A stretch of 64,000 nt of DNA from Gnetum montanum (Eukaryota; Streptophyta; Gnetopsida; Gnetales; Gnetaceae): NCBI GenBank assembly GCA_015680685.1, contig MNCI01005245.1, positions 397,751-461,750 on the forward strand, read 5' to 3'. Below are positions 21,127 through 32,580 of the stretch, piece by piece; position 1 is the first letter of the stretch; every line of letters starts with the position of its first letter. The notes under the pieces are model-generated. The model made no database searches, was not told the DNA's origin, and saw only the letters and a list, made by a program, of their open reading frames with translations. A program made the translations under genes and the position numbers.

Positions 21127-23870
21127 ATGTCTTCTTCTTCGCACAAAAGCACTTCACCGCCTAGGAATAACACAAGATACAGTCAGTGGCACAACACACG
21201 TAACCAAGATCCGCCAGTTCCTTAACAGTTCTGTGTGGTATATATTCATCACAATGAGTATATACCTGACGTTACTTTTATCCTCCATCAAGATGAACAA
21301 CTACGTTGGACATACTTGGAGGGTAACATAGTGTTGCCTATAGACTAAGCAGTCCCCAACATGCTTCTTCGTGCTCTTGCATGAGTAGGCATGTCACAAC
21401 TATACGTGGAATATGTTGCATGAGATTATGACACAAGGGATTATCATCCCATAGAAGTGCAACGTCAAAGGGACTTGCAACAGGAGAGATACTATACATC
21501 GTTGAAGGGCAAAGGACCCCATAATGTGCCACACGTTTTAAGTGAAATTGGAGATGATGAACTAATTCCAACAGGTTCCCCATCAAATGATGTTCCCTAT
21601 CCTNCGGAATATGTTGCATGAGATTATGACACAAGGGATTATCATCCCATAGAAGTGCAACGTCAAAGGGACTTGCAACAGGAGAGATACTATACATCAT
21701 TGAAGGGCAAAGGACCCCATAATGTGCCACACGTTTTAAGTGAAATTGGAGATGGTGAACTAATTCCAACAGGTTCCCCATCAAATGATGTTCCCTATCC
21801 TAATAAAGGTGAGGAGGTGGTGTATCAGAACCTTCACTCTACGATTCACAACCCTGGTTCTGATCCGCATGAACACCAAGTGTTCAATGAGGGAACACAA
21901 ACACATGATAAGGGTGGGTAGTCTGATTGTAATCATGATCGGGGCTGAGACCACTGAAGAGAAGGTAGGAAACATCGTCATGGTAATGGTTTCCCTTCTT
22001 CTTCACCTTCATCATCACATTCACTTGCTCCTTTTGTATCAGGATGCAGTCATAAGGAACCTAACCGTAAGGATAGGGGTAAACAGAGTGAGAAACCTCG
22101 ACAAGAGAGTCAAGAACGAGGACGAGGGCACTCTAGAGAATCATGGCATAGAAGAAGGGAAAGTAGGGAACCGCGTAGACATCACAAATGCTACAAATGA
22201 AATGACCACGAAGAACCCTTACTTGCAACCTAGAGCATGTTAGACATCACAGAGGATGTAAGAATACCCACAAGGCACCAAAAAGATAGTAGGATCAAGA
22301 GACTAAACATGAATAATATCCCACGATTTGAGCGGGGATACAACGCTGATCCTCAGAACCACTTACAAGCATTTCATGATGCATGTGCCTTGTAGAACAT
22401 TGAGAACAAGTGGCAAAAATTAAAGTTTTTCCCAAGGACACTAGGAAAAGAAGCAGAAAGCTAGTACTTGTCCTTAGAACCGAAATCCATTCGAAGGTGG
22501 AGTACGATGCTAGAACTATTTAATGACAAGTATCAAACGTACTCTTGGGTGTTCAACCTACAAAAGAAAATCCAAGGATGGAAGCATGAAAGTCATGAAC
22601 CCTTGGATGTTTCCATGGGCCGATATTATGCATTGCTACATCGTTGCCCGAGTCATGGTTACTTGAAGTAGGATTAACTACGCCATCTCGTAGATGGACT
22701 TAGGCATGAAACCAGGAGAATCCTTGGAACATATGCCCAAGGGAGATTATCAGAGCTTAGGTCCCATTAGGTTCATAGATTTTTGGAGAAAGTAGCTAAG
22801 GAAGAAGGAGAGCTACGTAAGAGAGAAAGTGCAGAAGAGTACAATCGTGATCCTTCCCTCCGAAAAAGGAGAGTGAGATTCTGTGAGGAGGAGGAAGAGT
22901 CAGCACTCAAAGAGATGGTGAATAGGAAAACATTGCCACTCGAGAAATTAACAATAGAAGTGTTGGCAAAGGTAGACCAAATGTGGGAGTCCTTGGTTAG
23001 TAGATTTAAAACTGTCCTTAAAATCGTAGAGGAGTCTAAGGAGCAAAGTAGTGACTATGATAAAAAGAAAAAGAGGGATTTGGACCATGCACGTAACAAA
23101 GGTAAGGGTAAAATGGCCATCATCGAAGAGGTTGTGGATTTTGATACAGACAATTACGGTGGATGTGAGATATGCCAATACGACCATCCTAAGGGATGTT
23201 GCTGAGTAATCTCACATCTACAAGAGTCTGGGGTGTATGCATTCAACCCAAGAATTAACAAACGGCAAGCACCCTGAAGGTTACCTTATCCGCAAGGTAA
23301 CCCAAGGCAGTTCCACCAACCCTTAATGTATTATCCAAGTAGAACTACACCACAAACTATTGAGAAACACCAATAGTGGCAATACCCACAGTTATGGGGA
23401 ATGCCACCACTAAGGCAACAATATCCTTACCGGCAACCAGATCCATACGGCTATTACGTGCAGCAGCCAGTCTCTCTAAGTGACTTTGTTGGTCACGTGA
23501 CACCACAACGTCACTACCAAGCTCAGGAGTATTATAGGACTCCTTCTCCTAGGAGAGAAAACCCACAAACATACCATCCTCCAAATCCATCCGCAACTCC
23601 CACATTGAGAGCTTCATTATCATCCGCTCCAGTAATGCATGGGGTCCTCCCCACTCAATCGCAGCAACCCAATGTCATGAGGGCTATGAATCCTTAACCT
23701 GTAGTTGGTTCTAACAACCTTATGTAGAAAAGATCTTTCTATAGGATCAACAATCCAACCAAGCCCTCACCATCACAAGCGATTGAGCATCTAAACACCT
23801 CCGTATTAAGTAAGGCTTCAGGGCCGCCTTCAATCCAAAAATCGACCTTAACTCACACGGTTATGTGTTA
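21127..23870 (+). pseudogene. gag: Element B gag
   Basis: The start is taken at the ATG at 21127 (MSSSSHKSTSPPRNN), which E also has (35153). N-terminal domain (FILHQDEQLRW, then EYVA-stop-DYDTRDYHPIE), a duplicated 196-bp block around the N at 21604, a His/Arg/Ser-rich segment (about 21910-22230), the retrotrans_gag core (FERGYNADPQNHLQAFHDAC near 22330-22390; WSTMLELFNDKYQ at about 22498-22535), a Lys/Glu-rich region (22783-23160), the knuckle GCEICQYDHPKGCC at 23161-23202 and a Pro/Gln/Tyr-rich tail. Stops include a TAG at 22393-22395 where A keeps CAG. Confidence 0.9.
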
Positions 23871-24880
23871 CTGACTAGATTAAGGTGGGCCACCTTCCCA
23901 GGAAATTCTTTGATCCTGGAAGTCGTCTAATCTATCTCTAGGTCACTGGGAATGAACCTTGTAAAGCTTTTTTAGACTTAGGTTCTAGAGTCAACTTAAT
24001 ATCACAAGAGATATATAAAGCCTGGAACCTGCCTCCATTAAGGAAGAGTAACATTTGACTAGAGTTGATCGACCAGTCCATCACTGTCCCCTTGGGATTG
24101 GTGGAGGACATTGTTATCATTGTATGTGGGTGGTCATATCCTACTGATTTCTTAGTGATACAAGTAAACAACGGTAAGGGGGACTTCCCAATAATAATGG
24201 GAAGAGCATGGCTAAGTACTATAGATGCATGCCTAGGAATCCACGATCTTTCCTTGGAAATATCCAAGAAGAACACTTTTGGAAAGATTGAGAAGAAGAA
24301 AGTTCCAAGCATCGCATACAGTGACACGGGGTGCCATTGCGTGCAGAGATTATGGGTTATGCGAAGTTTAGCATTGCTTGCATGCAATTGGTGTGCACAA
24401 GACATTAATATACAAAAGTGCCTGTATGCAGTAGCCACATGACAAGAAGACACCCAGTGGCTGATGGTTGATCAAGAGAGCAACTTACCAATGTGCATGG
24501 AACTAACTGAGGGAATAACTAGTGCTTACATTGAAAGCATAGACACACTAGAACAAGTTCGTTGCCAACTCCCAAGCCTTAACCTTGAAAACATCAACTA
24601 GGGGAAGTTGGAGATTCTTGAAAGATTTAAACAAGAGCCCCTAGATTTGAAACCATTGCCCATTGGCCTGGAGTATATGACCCTCGAATATGGAAAATTG
24701 GTGATCATCAATGCAAGGCTTGTTCCCAAACAAAAAGAAAGACTGTTGAAAGTGATAAATAAGTGGTCAAAAGCCTTTGCTTGGTCATACCCCGAGTTAA
24801 CTGGAATAGATCCTAGGATATGCTAGCATAGGATTTACATGGATCTCTTCATGAAGCCTCGAAAACAACCGTAGAGGCGA
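23871..24880 (+). pseudogene. pol: Element B protease and linker
   Basis: The aspartic protease active site reads AFLDLGSRVNLISQEIYK at about 23969-24020: the Ser of Asp-Ser-Gly is Leu (TCA to TTA), so catalysis would be impaired. The second protease block (DFPIIMGRAWL) is at about 24182-24215, in an open frame 24065-24442. The Cys-rich linker (LACNWCAQDINIQKCLY) and the EPLDLKPLP segment follow, with stops near 24440 and 24598. Confidence 0.85.
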
Positions 24881-26380
24881 TTGAATCCAAAATTGAAGCA
24901 AATAGTAAAAGAAGAAATAGAACAACTTCTTAAGGCTGGGTTCATATATCCCATTGCTAATAGTGAATGGGTTAGCCCTCTGGTGATCATGCCCAAAAAG
25001 GGAGGTAAATGGAGGATGTGTATAGATTTTAGGCTATTGAAGATGGCAACATTCAAGGATCACTTTCCATTGCCATTCTTTAACCAAGTGTTAGCCACCA
25101 TAGTAGGGCATCGCTATTATAGTTTCTTGGATGGCTGTAGTGGATACAACCATATACGGATAGCCCTAGAAGATCAAGCCAAGATAATGTTCACTAGTCC
25201 TTGGGGAATGTTTGCATACAAACAAATGCCATGTGGCTTGTGTAATGCTCCTGCCATGTTTCAATGCCTAGTTCTAAGCATATTCCAACAAGATTGGAAA
25301 TGGAGTGGAAGTCTTTATGGATGACTTCTCCACTTATGGAATAATCTTTGATCAAGCCTTGGACCGATTAGAGCAAGTGCTAAAGAGGTGCGTAGAAACC
25401 AACTTAAGGCTTAACTGGCAAAAAAGCCATCTGATGGTCCAAGAAGGCATAGTACTTGGACATAAGATTTTACATTTAGGAATAGAGGTAGACCCAGATA
25501 AAGTTAGGGTCATCCAAGGAATCACCTGACAACCAGAAACTATCAAAGACATTCGGTCATTCCTTGGACACACTGGCTACTATAGGAGATTCATTGAGAA
25601 CTTGTCCAAGATTGCCAAACCATTGGTAGAACTAACAAACAAGGATGCACCATTCGAATAGACCAGGGAATGCGAACGAACATTCCAAACCCTGAAACAA
25701 AAGCTTATAGAAACTCCCATTTTACAAGCCCTTGACTAGTCCAGACCATTCCATATAATGATTGACGCATCCAATTATGCCTTTGGAGCTGTACTTACAT
25801 AGTTAGATGACCAAAAACGTCCTTATTACATACACTGTGCAAGTAAGAGTATCGCTGGTGCACAACTTAACTACAAAACTACAGAAAAAGAATTAATGGC
25901 TGTAGTATTCACACTAGATAAGTTTAGACACTATGTGTTAGGTTACAAAGTATTAATCCATATGGATCATAGTGCAATCAGGTTCCTCATGAACAAGCCA
26001 ATGGTTAGCCCTTGTATTATATGGTGGCTGGTAATACTACAGGAGTTCGATCTAACAATAATTGATCAAAAAGGCACTGAGAATGTAGTTGCAGATCATT
26101 TTTCTTAGTTGCACTGGGACAACAAAAAGGATGAATATGCCATATCCGATCATTTTCCTGATGAAGCCCTCTTTGCTGGTGTAGTGAATAACCAACCCAT
26201 GGAAACAAATTGGTATAGTAGCATTCTCACCTATCTCCTTTCCCAAAAAACACCACAGGAGCTGGACTTTAGGAAGAAATAACAGTTTCTTCATAGAGCC
26301 AAGCACTTCATGGAGATTAATAGACAACTTTACAAAGTCTATCCTGATGGCTTGGTTTGATGGTGTGTGCCCGATGTGTA
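24881..26380 (+). pseudogene. pol: Element B reverse transcriptase and RNase H
   Basis: Open from 24881 through GFIYPIANSEWVSPLVIMPK, KWRMCIDFRLL, YSFLDGCSGYNH and QMPCGLCNAPAMF. A net loss of two bases just after 25288 shifts the frame; the catalytic box VFMDDFSTYG (FMDD at 25314-25325) continues in the frame beginning near 25305. The RT connection (LGHTGYYRRF) and RNase H follow: DASNYAFGAVLT, TEKELMAVVF, HMDHSAIRF, NVVADHFS. The acidic residues are all kept, but stops at 25527, 25660, 25737, 25800 and 26106 break the gene. Confidence 0.92.
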
Positions 26381-27541
26381 CCAACTAAGAGTTCTCCAAG
26401 ATGCTCATGAGGGCCCTTGTGGGGGTCACTATGCAAGGAGATGAATGGCTATTAAGATCCTGCTAGCAGGATATTACTGGCCAACATTATTTCGGGATGC
26501 CCATCAAGTTGTCCAATCCTGCGAGTGTTGTCAACATGATGGGGGAATGACTGCTAGAATGGAGGATCTGCAACAATGGATTCAACCTTTAGAACCCTTC
26601 AACATTTGGGGAATAGACTTTTTGGGGCCCATTACACCAATGTCAAATGGAAAAGCTTACATCATTGTTGCTATAGACTATCTAATGAAATGAGCTGAAG
26701 TAGTTGCTGTTACAGACTATACATCATCTACAGCTGCATGATTTGTGCAACAACAAGTTGTAAATAGGTTTGGTGTGCCACGTGCACTTATCTCAGATAA
26801 TGGAACACACTTCATGGGTGCAACCTTTCAGAAATTGATGCAACGCTTAGGGGTTGAACATAAATTGACTACACCTTATCACCCCCAAGCTAATGGCCAA
26901 GCCGAGGTCACTAACCAGGAGATTACTAAAATATTAACAAGGACAATTAGCAAATATAGGCTAGATTGGAGCACTAAACTGAATGATGCTCTCTGGGCAT
27001 ACCGCTCCACTTGGAAACTCCCTACAGGCTACTCTTTGTATGAGTTAGCATACGGAAAACTTCCAAAAATTCTAATTCAAACCAAGCTCTGTACACTATC
27101 CATGAATTGTGACCTCCACCTTGACCTTGATCTAGCACAAAAGCAAAGGCTGGCAGCTCTAAACGTGCTAGACGAGAATCGATTAGTTGCACTGTGATCG
27201 AATGAGTTGCACAAGGCACATAACAAATAACGTCATGCCTTAAGAATTCGAAAGGTTAAGTACCAACCAGGAGATAAGGTCCTTTACTAGAATCCCACAC
27301 ATGTGACACAATGCACAAAATTTCAAAGACTGTGGGAAGGGCCTTACATAATTCATACAACCTTTCCCTCAGGGGCCATGACCATATACAAACCTGAAAG
27401 TCCTGATAAGAGATTACTGGTTAATGTGCAACAAACCAAACCCTTTCATGAACTCAGAATAGCCGGTGCACATGATACCTTTGGGGGAGGACAACCTTAC
27501 TCATTATTTTAGATCTCTCCCTTCCAACTTAGTCATGGGGG
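26381..27541 (+). pseudogene. pol: Element B integrase
   Basis: The zinc module is intact (AHEGPCGGHYARR, then SCECCQHDGG). Catalytic triad intact: [19 protein letters not shown] at about 26788-26815, NGQAEVTNQE at about 26892-26920. The frame 26745-27197 spans most of the core without a stop. C-terminal part: WEGPYIIHTTFPSG, then LLVNVQQTKPFHE; a TAG at 27510 ends it close to the family's usual end. No chromodomain. Only a handful of stops (26441, 26692, 27197) would need explaining, so this is the least damaged integrase in the window. Confidence 0.92.
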
Positions 27542-28114
27542 AGATGGCCACCTATGATGATCAATCGAGGCCCTCAATTCCTTTTTAATTTTTTATTTTA
27601 CAAATTTCTTTAGCTTTGCTTGTTTTTGTTTTACAACATCATTCATACTTTTTCGTTTATTTGTGTGTTTCCTTATTTTGTTAAGTTCATCACTTAATAA
27701 GTGCTCCTGATGATGGTATGAACTGTATTCTATTGGTTGCTAATGTTTGGTTTTTACCTTTGAATTATGATGTTGATACTAAGGTATGGTTCTTTTGATA
27801 TAATAGGGAGTCCACATCATCCATGCATCCATGAATTTCTATGGTCTCTCTTGGCTTGGAACTTTACAGTCCCTTTCTTCAAAATAAATAATAAAACTAT
27901 CAACGAATCGGTGATTGGGCATTTCTCAAACTAAGGAAGGACTCAAGGATTGAAAAGGGTGTGACTTCAAGGGAACTTGATGCATTTGTGTTGGCCATCC
28001 TCTTGGGTGGTTGGATGTTTTCTTCTTGGGTTTTCCTTACCATTCTAACGTTGCTTCATTATTGGGAAGTTGAGCTAATAAAAATAATAAGTCTTTGCAT
28101 GGTGTGGTTCTCAC

Positions 28115-28145
<31 letters not shown>

Positions 28146-28157
28146 AAAGAAAAAAAG

Positions 28158-28198
28158 TGCTTGTAGCCCAGATGAAATAATCATCTGGGCTACAAGCA
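28158..28198. repeat. Perfect 18-bp inverted repeat with 5-nt loop
   Basis: TGCTTGTAGCCCAGATGA, AATAA, then its exact reverse complement. The right arm matches the homologous sites of A and E (GGGCTACAAGCA), but the left arm does not: those elements carry a CAAAGCACACCCCTTAG-type sequence there. The left arm was therefore probably copied from the right. Confidence 0.9.
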
Positions 28199-29101
28199 TT
28201 GGTTATGGAACTAAACAAACATGCTCCCTCTAACTAAGGCCCTTTCTTGCTTCCTATTTTCTCTTTTCTCATTTTGTCGGAATGGTGGTGACTCTTTGAT
28301 GGAGGCATTCTTGTTACTTCAGGTGGATGGATTGGTCAAATGTATTAATGCAAAGTCACTGGAGGTGGATTGTTTGAGGCTGGATTTGGAATGAGATCTA
28401 CTAAGTCACATTAACCATTAGTACATCAGGGACTGTACACCACCTTATTCTTGAGACTCCATTCCATTCTCTTCTTTCCATTGTTCTTTCTCCATTGTTC
28501 ACCTCATTGCCAATTGTATTAGTAGTCTATATTTTGGTTGACGCATTGTTTTCTTTTTGGTAAACTCTTGTGGTTAAGACTTTAACTTTTGCGGTTAAGA
28601 CTTTAACTCCTGCTTCCAAATACCATTTTTAGAGCCTACAGACTCTTTGAATGTGGGAATGTTAGGGCATTAAGGGCATGAGCCTACTTTGGGGAGGACC
28701 CACTGGTATTCCTATCTAGTGCATTAGTTAATTTCTTTTCCTTAAACATTTTCGCAACCAACTTTTATTTTTTTTTGTTCATTTCCATCCTTGACATCCA
28801 ATTTGTTAGCGTTATCGTTGCTTCTTTTTCTCCATCTTCCTTATTCCTTATTCTTTTTCTCCATTCTCTTGCTACTCAAGGTTTGCTTTCAGTCATGGGG
28901 GTCCTGGTCCAATTTTTTCGATTTTCTCCTAACCCCTACACCTTGGGTAGTCACCCGTATTATATCTCCAGAATCCGCATTAGCCATATCACAACTCAGC
29001 CAATGGACCTTACATTGAGGCAAGGTATCAACTGCATTATGATTGATTTTCCCTTGTTAATATAAGACTGTGTTGTGTGTGTAGATGGCAATCATACACC
29101 A

Positions 29102-29278
29102 ATGGATTGGATTTGGAGGGAACACTTGGAATGGACCAGTGCTGAAGCAGTTATGCAAGGAAGAAGATTGATGGCATGCTTATGGATGGACAACGAAAGG
29201 CACAATCTTGGCATTGGCAGCAACAAACTTCTTCTTTTCTTTCTCTCTCTTCTCTCTTCTCTCTTAGCTGCTAAATAA
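29102..29278 (+). CDS. Small conserved frame in element B 3' region (hypothetical)
   Basis: 58 codons from ATG (29102) to TAA (29276-29278): MDWIWREHLEWTSAEAVMQG and on, ending in a Leu/Ser/Phe-rich tail (LLLFFLSLLSSLLAA) that could be a membrane segment. A splice-acceptor-like TGTGTTGTGTGTGTAG ends at 29084; an in-frame ATG would also start at 29075. Equivalents of 59, 62 and about 100 codons exist in A, E and I. Function unknown. Confidence 0.45.
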   Translation: MDWIWREHLEWTSAEAVMQGRRLMACLWMDNERHNLGIGSNKLLLFFLSLLSSLLAAK

Positions 29279-29452
29279 GGTTGGATGTCAAATGTGTATA
29301 GTGTTCACCCTTGTTGTCATGAACACTAATTTTGTCATGTATTGTAATGATGATCCGTTCACATGTCACCCCATTTACCATTAGTATCATTCAAGTCAAT
29401 AATCCCATACCTTCCCAATATTTTGTAAGTAACTCGAGGATGAGTTTTCATT

Positions 29453-29466
29453 CAGTCATGGGGGTA
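29453..29466 (+). promoter_or_regulatory. Element B polypurine tract
   Basis: CAGTCATGGGGGTA directly before the 3' LTR, identical to that of A. Confidence 0.82.
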
Positions 29467-30243
29467 TGATGAGCCGCGATATCGTGTACGTGATATCGTG
29501 GTCTGCTAAAACATCTATAAATAAGAGGCGACTTTTCTTGTTCTAGGCATCTAGACTTAGAACCTTAGCCAAACTTTAGTAGTTTTACCATTCCAGAGTT
29601 AGAATAATTTCCATGTGCCCGTAGTAGGAGTCTGAAAGTGAATGGATCTTTATTTAAGAAAACTGTAGCTGAGCACACATTTGTGTATGAAAATAAAGAT
29701 GAACTTTTTGATAAATCTTGTAGCATGTGGACTAAGATAAATAGGATTTAATTATTGTTAAATGTTTAAATGCTTTCCTAGATAGTTAATCTCTCTCAAC
29801 CCTTAACTCTCCTAGTTAAGTGCACTTAGTACAACCGCTTCGAGCACGTGTGCAACGCTTGGTAACCCAGTAACGAGTAGCGTTTGGTAATCCCAGTAGC
29901 ATTGCACTGGTTCAAGGTGTGTATGACAAGTGGAAATGGATACTAATGCTAGGACAATTAGAACTTAGTTAGTGAATAGTTAATGAAAGTTATTCAATTA
30001 GTGCTCTTCACCTTCCCCATTAGCATAGGACATTAAAAAGATAAAAGACATAAAAATCATATGCCTCAAGCTTACTTAACCATATAATCGTGACAATACA
30101 AGTAAGTTTGGGAAGATAACGATTGATTAACCTTAAGTGTTCCATTAGGGCGTGTAAGCACTTAGTCCTTGGAGTTCGACCGGATCACGTGTAAGACGCT
30201 CGTATTTATATGGTTGAGTGTAGGGGTACCTCGCCACTCATCA
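29467..30243 (+). repeat. Element B 3' LTR (777 bp)
   Basis: TGATGAG to CTCATCA. One palindrome pair (GCGATATCGTGTACGTGATATC region, 29475-29498), TATA box at 29514-29529, AATAAA at 29692-29697. Pairs with 20156-20980. Confidence 0.94.
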
Positions 30244-31045
30244 GCCAGTAATTGGTTCTCATCTAGTAGGTTGAGATTCATTAATATTTCTTTTGCACTA
30301 GACTGAAATCATGGTCAAGATCATAAGCTATTGATAGTGTATAGAGTTTGGATTGAAGAGGTAGAGTTGGTAATTTTCCATACACAAGCTCATAAGGAAG
30401 GTAGCTTATAGGGAGTTTCTACATTGAGTGGTAGATCGAAAGGACATCATTGAGTTTTGTGCTTTAGTCTCTCCTATATTTGCTAACAGTTCTTGTTAGG
30501 ATCTTTTTGATTTCCCTATTTGTAATCTTAGCTTTAGCATTGGCTTGGGGGTGGTAAGATGTTATTAGTTTATGTTCAACCCATAAGCGTTACATAAGCT
30601 TTTGAAAGGTACTGCTTAGAAATTGGATTCTATTGTCAGAAATTAATGCACGTGGCACACCAAACCTATTTACAACATTTTGTTGTACAAACTAAGTAGC
30701 AGTAGAAGATGTATAGTTAGTGACAGCTACTACTTCTACCCATTTTGTACAATAGTCAACAACAACTATGATGTATGGCTTTTCATTTGACATGGGCGTG
30801 ATGGAACCCATAAAGTTAATGCCCCAAATGTTAAAGGGTTCTAGTGGTTGGATCCATTGTTGAGGTTTTTCCATTTGAGAACTCATTCCACCATATCATT
30901 GACAACATTTACAAGACTGGACAAATTAGTGAGCATCCCTAAAAATTTTGGTCAATAATACCCTACCATCAAGCTTTTAATGGCCATGCATCTCCTAGCA
31001 TAGTGGCCGCCATAATGACCCCTATGAGAATTCTAGAGAATGTGT
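30244..31045 (-). pseudogene. pol: Element D integrase N-terminal and core part (right of element B)
   Basis: Minus-strand continuation of the integrase at 19782-20155. The core begins near 30886 ([20 protein letters not shown], where the first catalytic Asp of GIDF has become Asn), followed by ITPMSNEKPYIIVVVDYCTK. The zinc module region lies near 30890-31030 and is damaged. The second catalytic block reads LISDN near 30620-30650. Multiple stops. Confidence 0.86.
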
Positions 31046-32580
31046 AGTTGATCAACATTAGGGACATACTAATGAACCAGGCCATTGGTGCACACCTTGT
31101 AGAGGTGTCTATCAATCTCCATGAAGCATTTTTCCTAGTGAAGAAACTGTTGTTTCTTACAGTGGTTCAGCCCTTTTGGCATCTCTTGAATGAGAAGATA
31201 GGTGAGAATGCCATCATACCATTTAGGCTTAGTGGGAAATTGTTTAGCTATAGCCCCAAAAAAGAGGAGTTCATTAGAAAATAGATCAAATAGTGGGCTT
31301 TTCTCCTCTTTATTATCCCATTACAACCGAGACAAGTGATCAGCGACAATATTCTCAATTTCCGTTTGATCTATCATCGTAAGATCAAATTCCTTTAAGA
31401 TCACCAACCATTATATGACACAGGGGCTTATCATTGGCTTAATCAATAGGCAGCAAATCTCACTGTGGTCAATGTGCACAAATACTTTATATCTAAGCAC
31501 ATAGTGCCTAGACTTCTCTATAGCAAACACCACTACCATCAATTCTTTTTTTTGGTGGTGTAGTTTAGTTGTGCACCCACAATGCTTGGGCTTGCGCAGT
31601 GGATGTAATATGGATGTTTTTTGTCATCCAATTGTGTAAGCATAACCCTAAAGGCATAGTTTGATGCATCTACCATTACATGAAATGGTTTGCACTAGTT
31701 GGGTACATGTAGAATTGGAGTTCCTAAAAGTGTCTCCTTTAGCTATTGGAATGCTTTTTCACATTCCTTGGTTCAAACAAATGAGACATCTTTCTTTGTT
31801 AGCTCAACCAACGGTTTTGTGATCTTAGATAAAGTTTCTATGAATCATCGGTAGTAGCCAATGTGTCCAAGGAATGACTAGACATCTTTTATAGTTTTTG
31901 GTTGGAAGGTAATTCCTTGGATGATTCTTAATTTTTTGGGGTTGACCTCAATCCATGCTTGTAAGATTCTATGCCCTAATACAATGCCCTCCTTGACAAT
32001 CAAATGACTCTTCGACCAATTGAGCTATAGATTTATTTCAATGCATATTTTGAGTACTTGCTTAAGGTGGTCTAAGGCTAGCTCAAATGTAGCTCCATAG
32101 GTGGAGAATTCATCGATAAAGACTTCCACTCAATTACTAGTTTGCTACTAAAAGATGCTTAAGAGTAGATGTTGGAAAGTGATAGGAGCATTGCATAGAC
32201 CAAAAAGCATCTTGTGATATGTAAAGATCCCCAAGGGACTTGTGAATGTTATTTTGGTGTGATCCTCTAGTGTGATTTGGATTTGATTATAGCACTGTAA
32301 CCATCTAGAAAACTGTAATAACAATGCCCGTATATGGTGTCCAACACTTGATTAACAAATGACAATAAAAAATGGTCCTTGAATGTTATCATATTCAATA
32401 GCTAAAAATTGATGTAGACTCACCACTTGTCACATTTCTTTGGCATAATCGTGAGTGGAGTAACCCACTTGCTATCCAGAATGGGATAAATAAACCTTGC
32501 CTTGAGGAGTTTTTCAATTTTCTCTTTGACGATCTACTTTAATTTAGGGTTCAATTGCATCTGTGGGTGCCTCTTTGGCT
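31046..32580 (-). pseudogene. pol: Element D reverse transcriptase and RNase H
   Basis: RT blocks run from about 32560 down. The catalytic box reads VFIDEFSTYG (32110-32121 for F-I-D-E), so the second catalytic Asp is Glu. RNase H blocks (DASNYAF near 31655-31675, ADHLS-type near 31330-31345) lie between 31300 and 31770. Many stops. Homology to A, B, E and G is clear over the whole length. Confidence 0.85.

Larger units (their letters stand above)
27542..29452 (+). other. Element B 3' region
   Basis: A 1.9-kb region colinear with the 3' regions of A and E. It contains an A/G homopolymer-rich stretch (about 28117-28157), a perfect hairpin (28158-28198), a polypurine-like AGTCATGGGGG at 28891-28901 and the small conserved frame at 29102-29278. 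Around 28577-28615 a short tandem repeat (GTTAAGACTTTAACT) is seen. No long gene. Confidence 0.72.
20156..30243 (+). mobile_element. Element B: near full-length Ty3/gypsy (Athila/Tat-like) element
   Basis: A 10,088-bp element with both LTRs (20156-20980 and 29467-30243), primer site, gag, protease, RT, RNase H, integrase, 3' region and polypurine tract, inserted into the integrase of D. It is the best reference for the family in this window although all genes contain stops. Flanks are GCTAC and GCCAG, only 3/5 alike, so the target duplication is weak; continuity of D across the site is the stronger proof. Confidence 0.95.

Noticed and set aside
21408-21801. Tandem duplication inside gag as a biological event
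   Set aside because: An N sits exactly between two nearly identical copies, which points to unmerged contig ends.
20151-30248. Target-site duplication of element B (GCTAC / GCCAG)
   Set aside because: Only three of five bases match, so I do not rely on it; the insertion is supported by integrase continuity instead.
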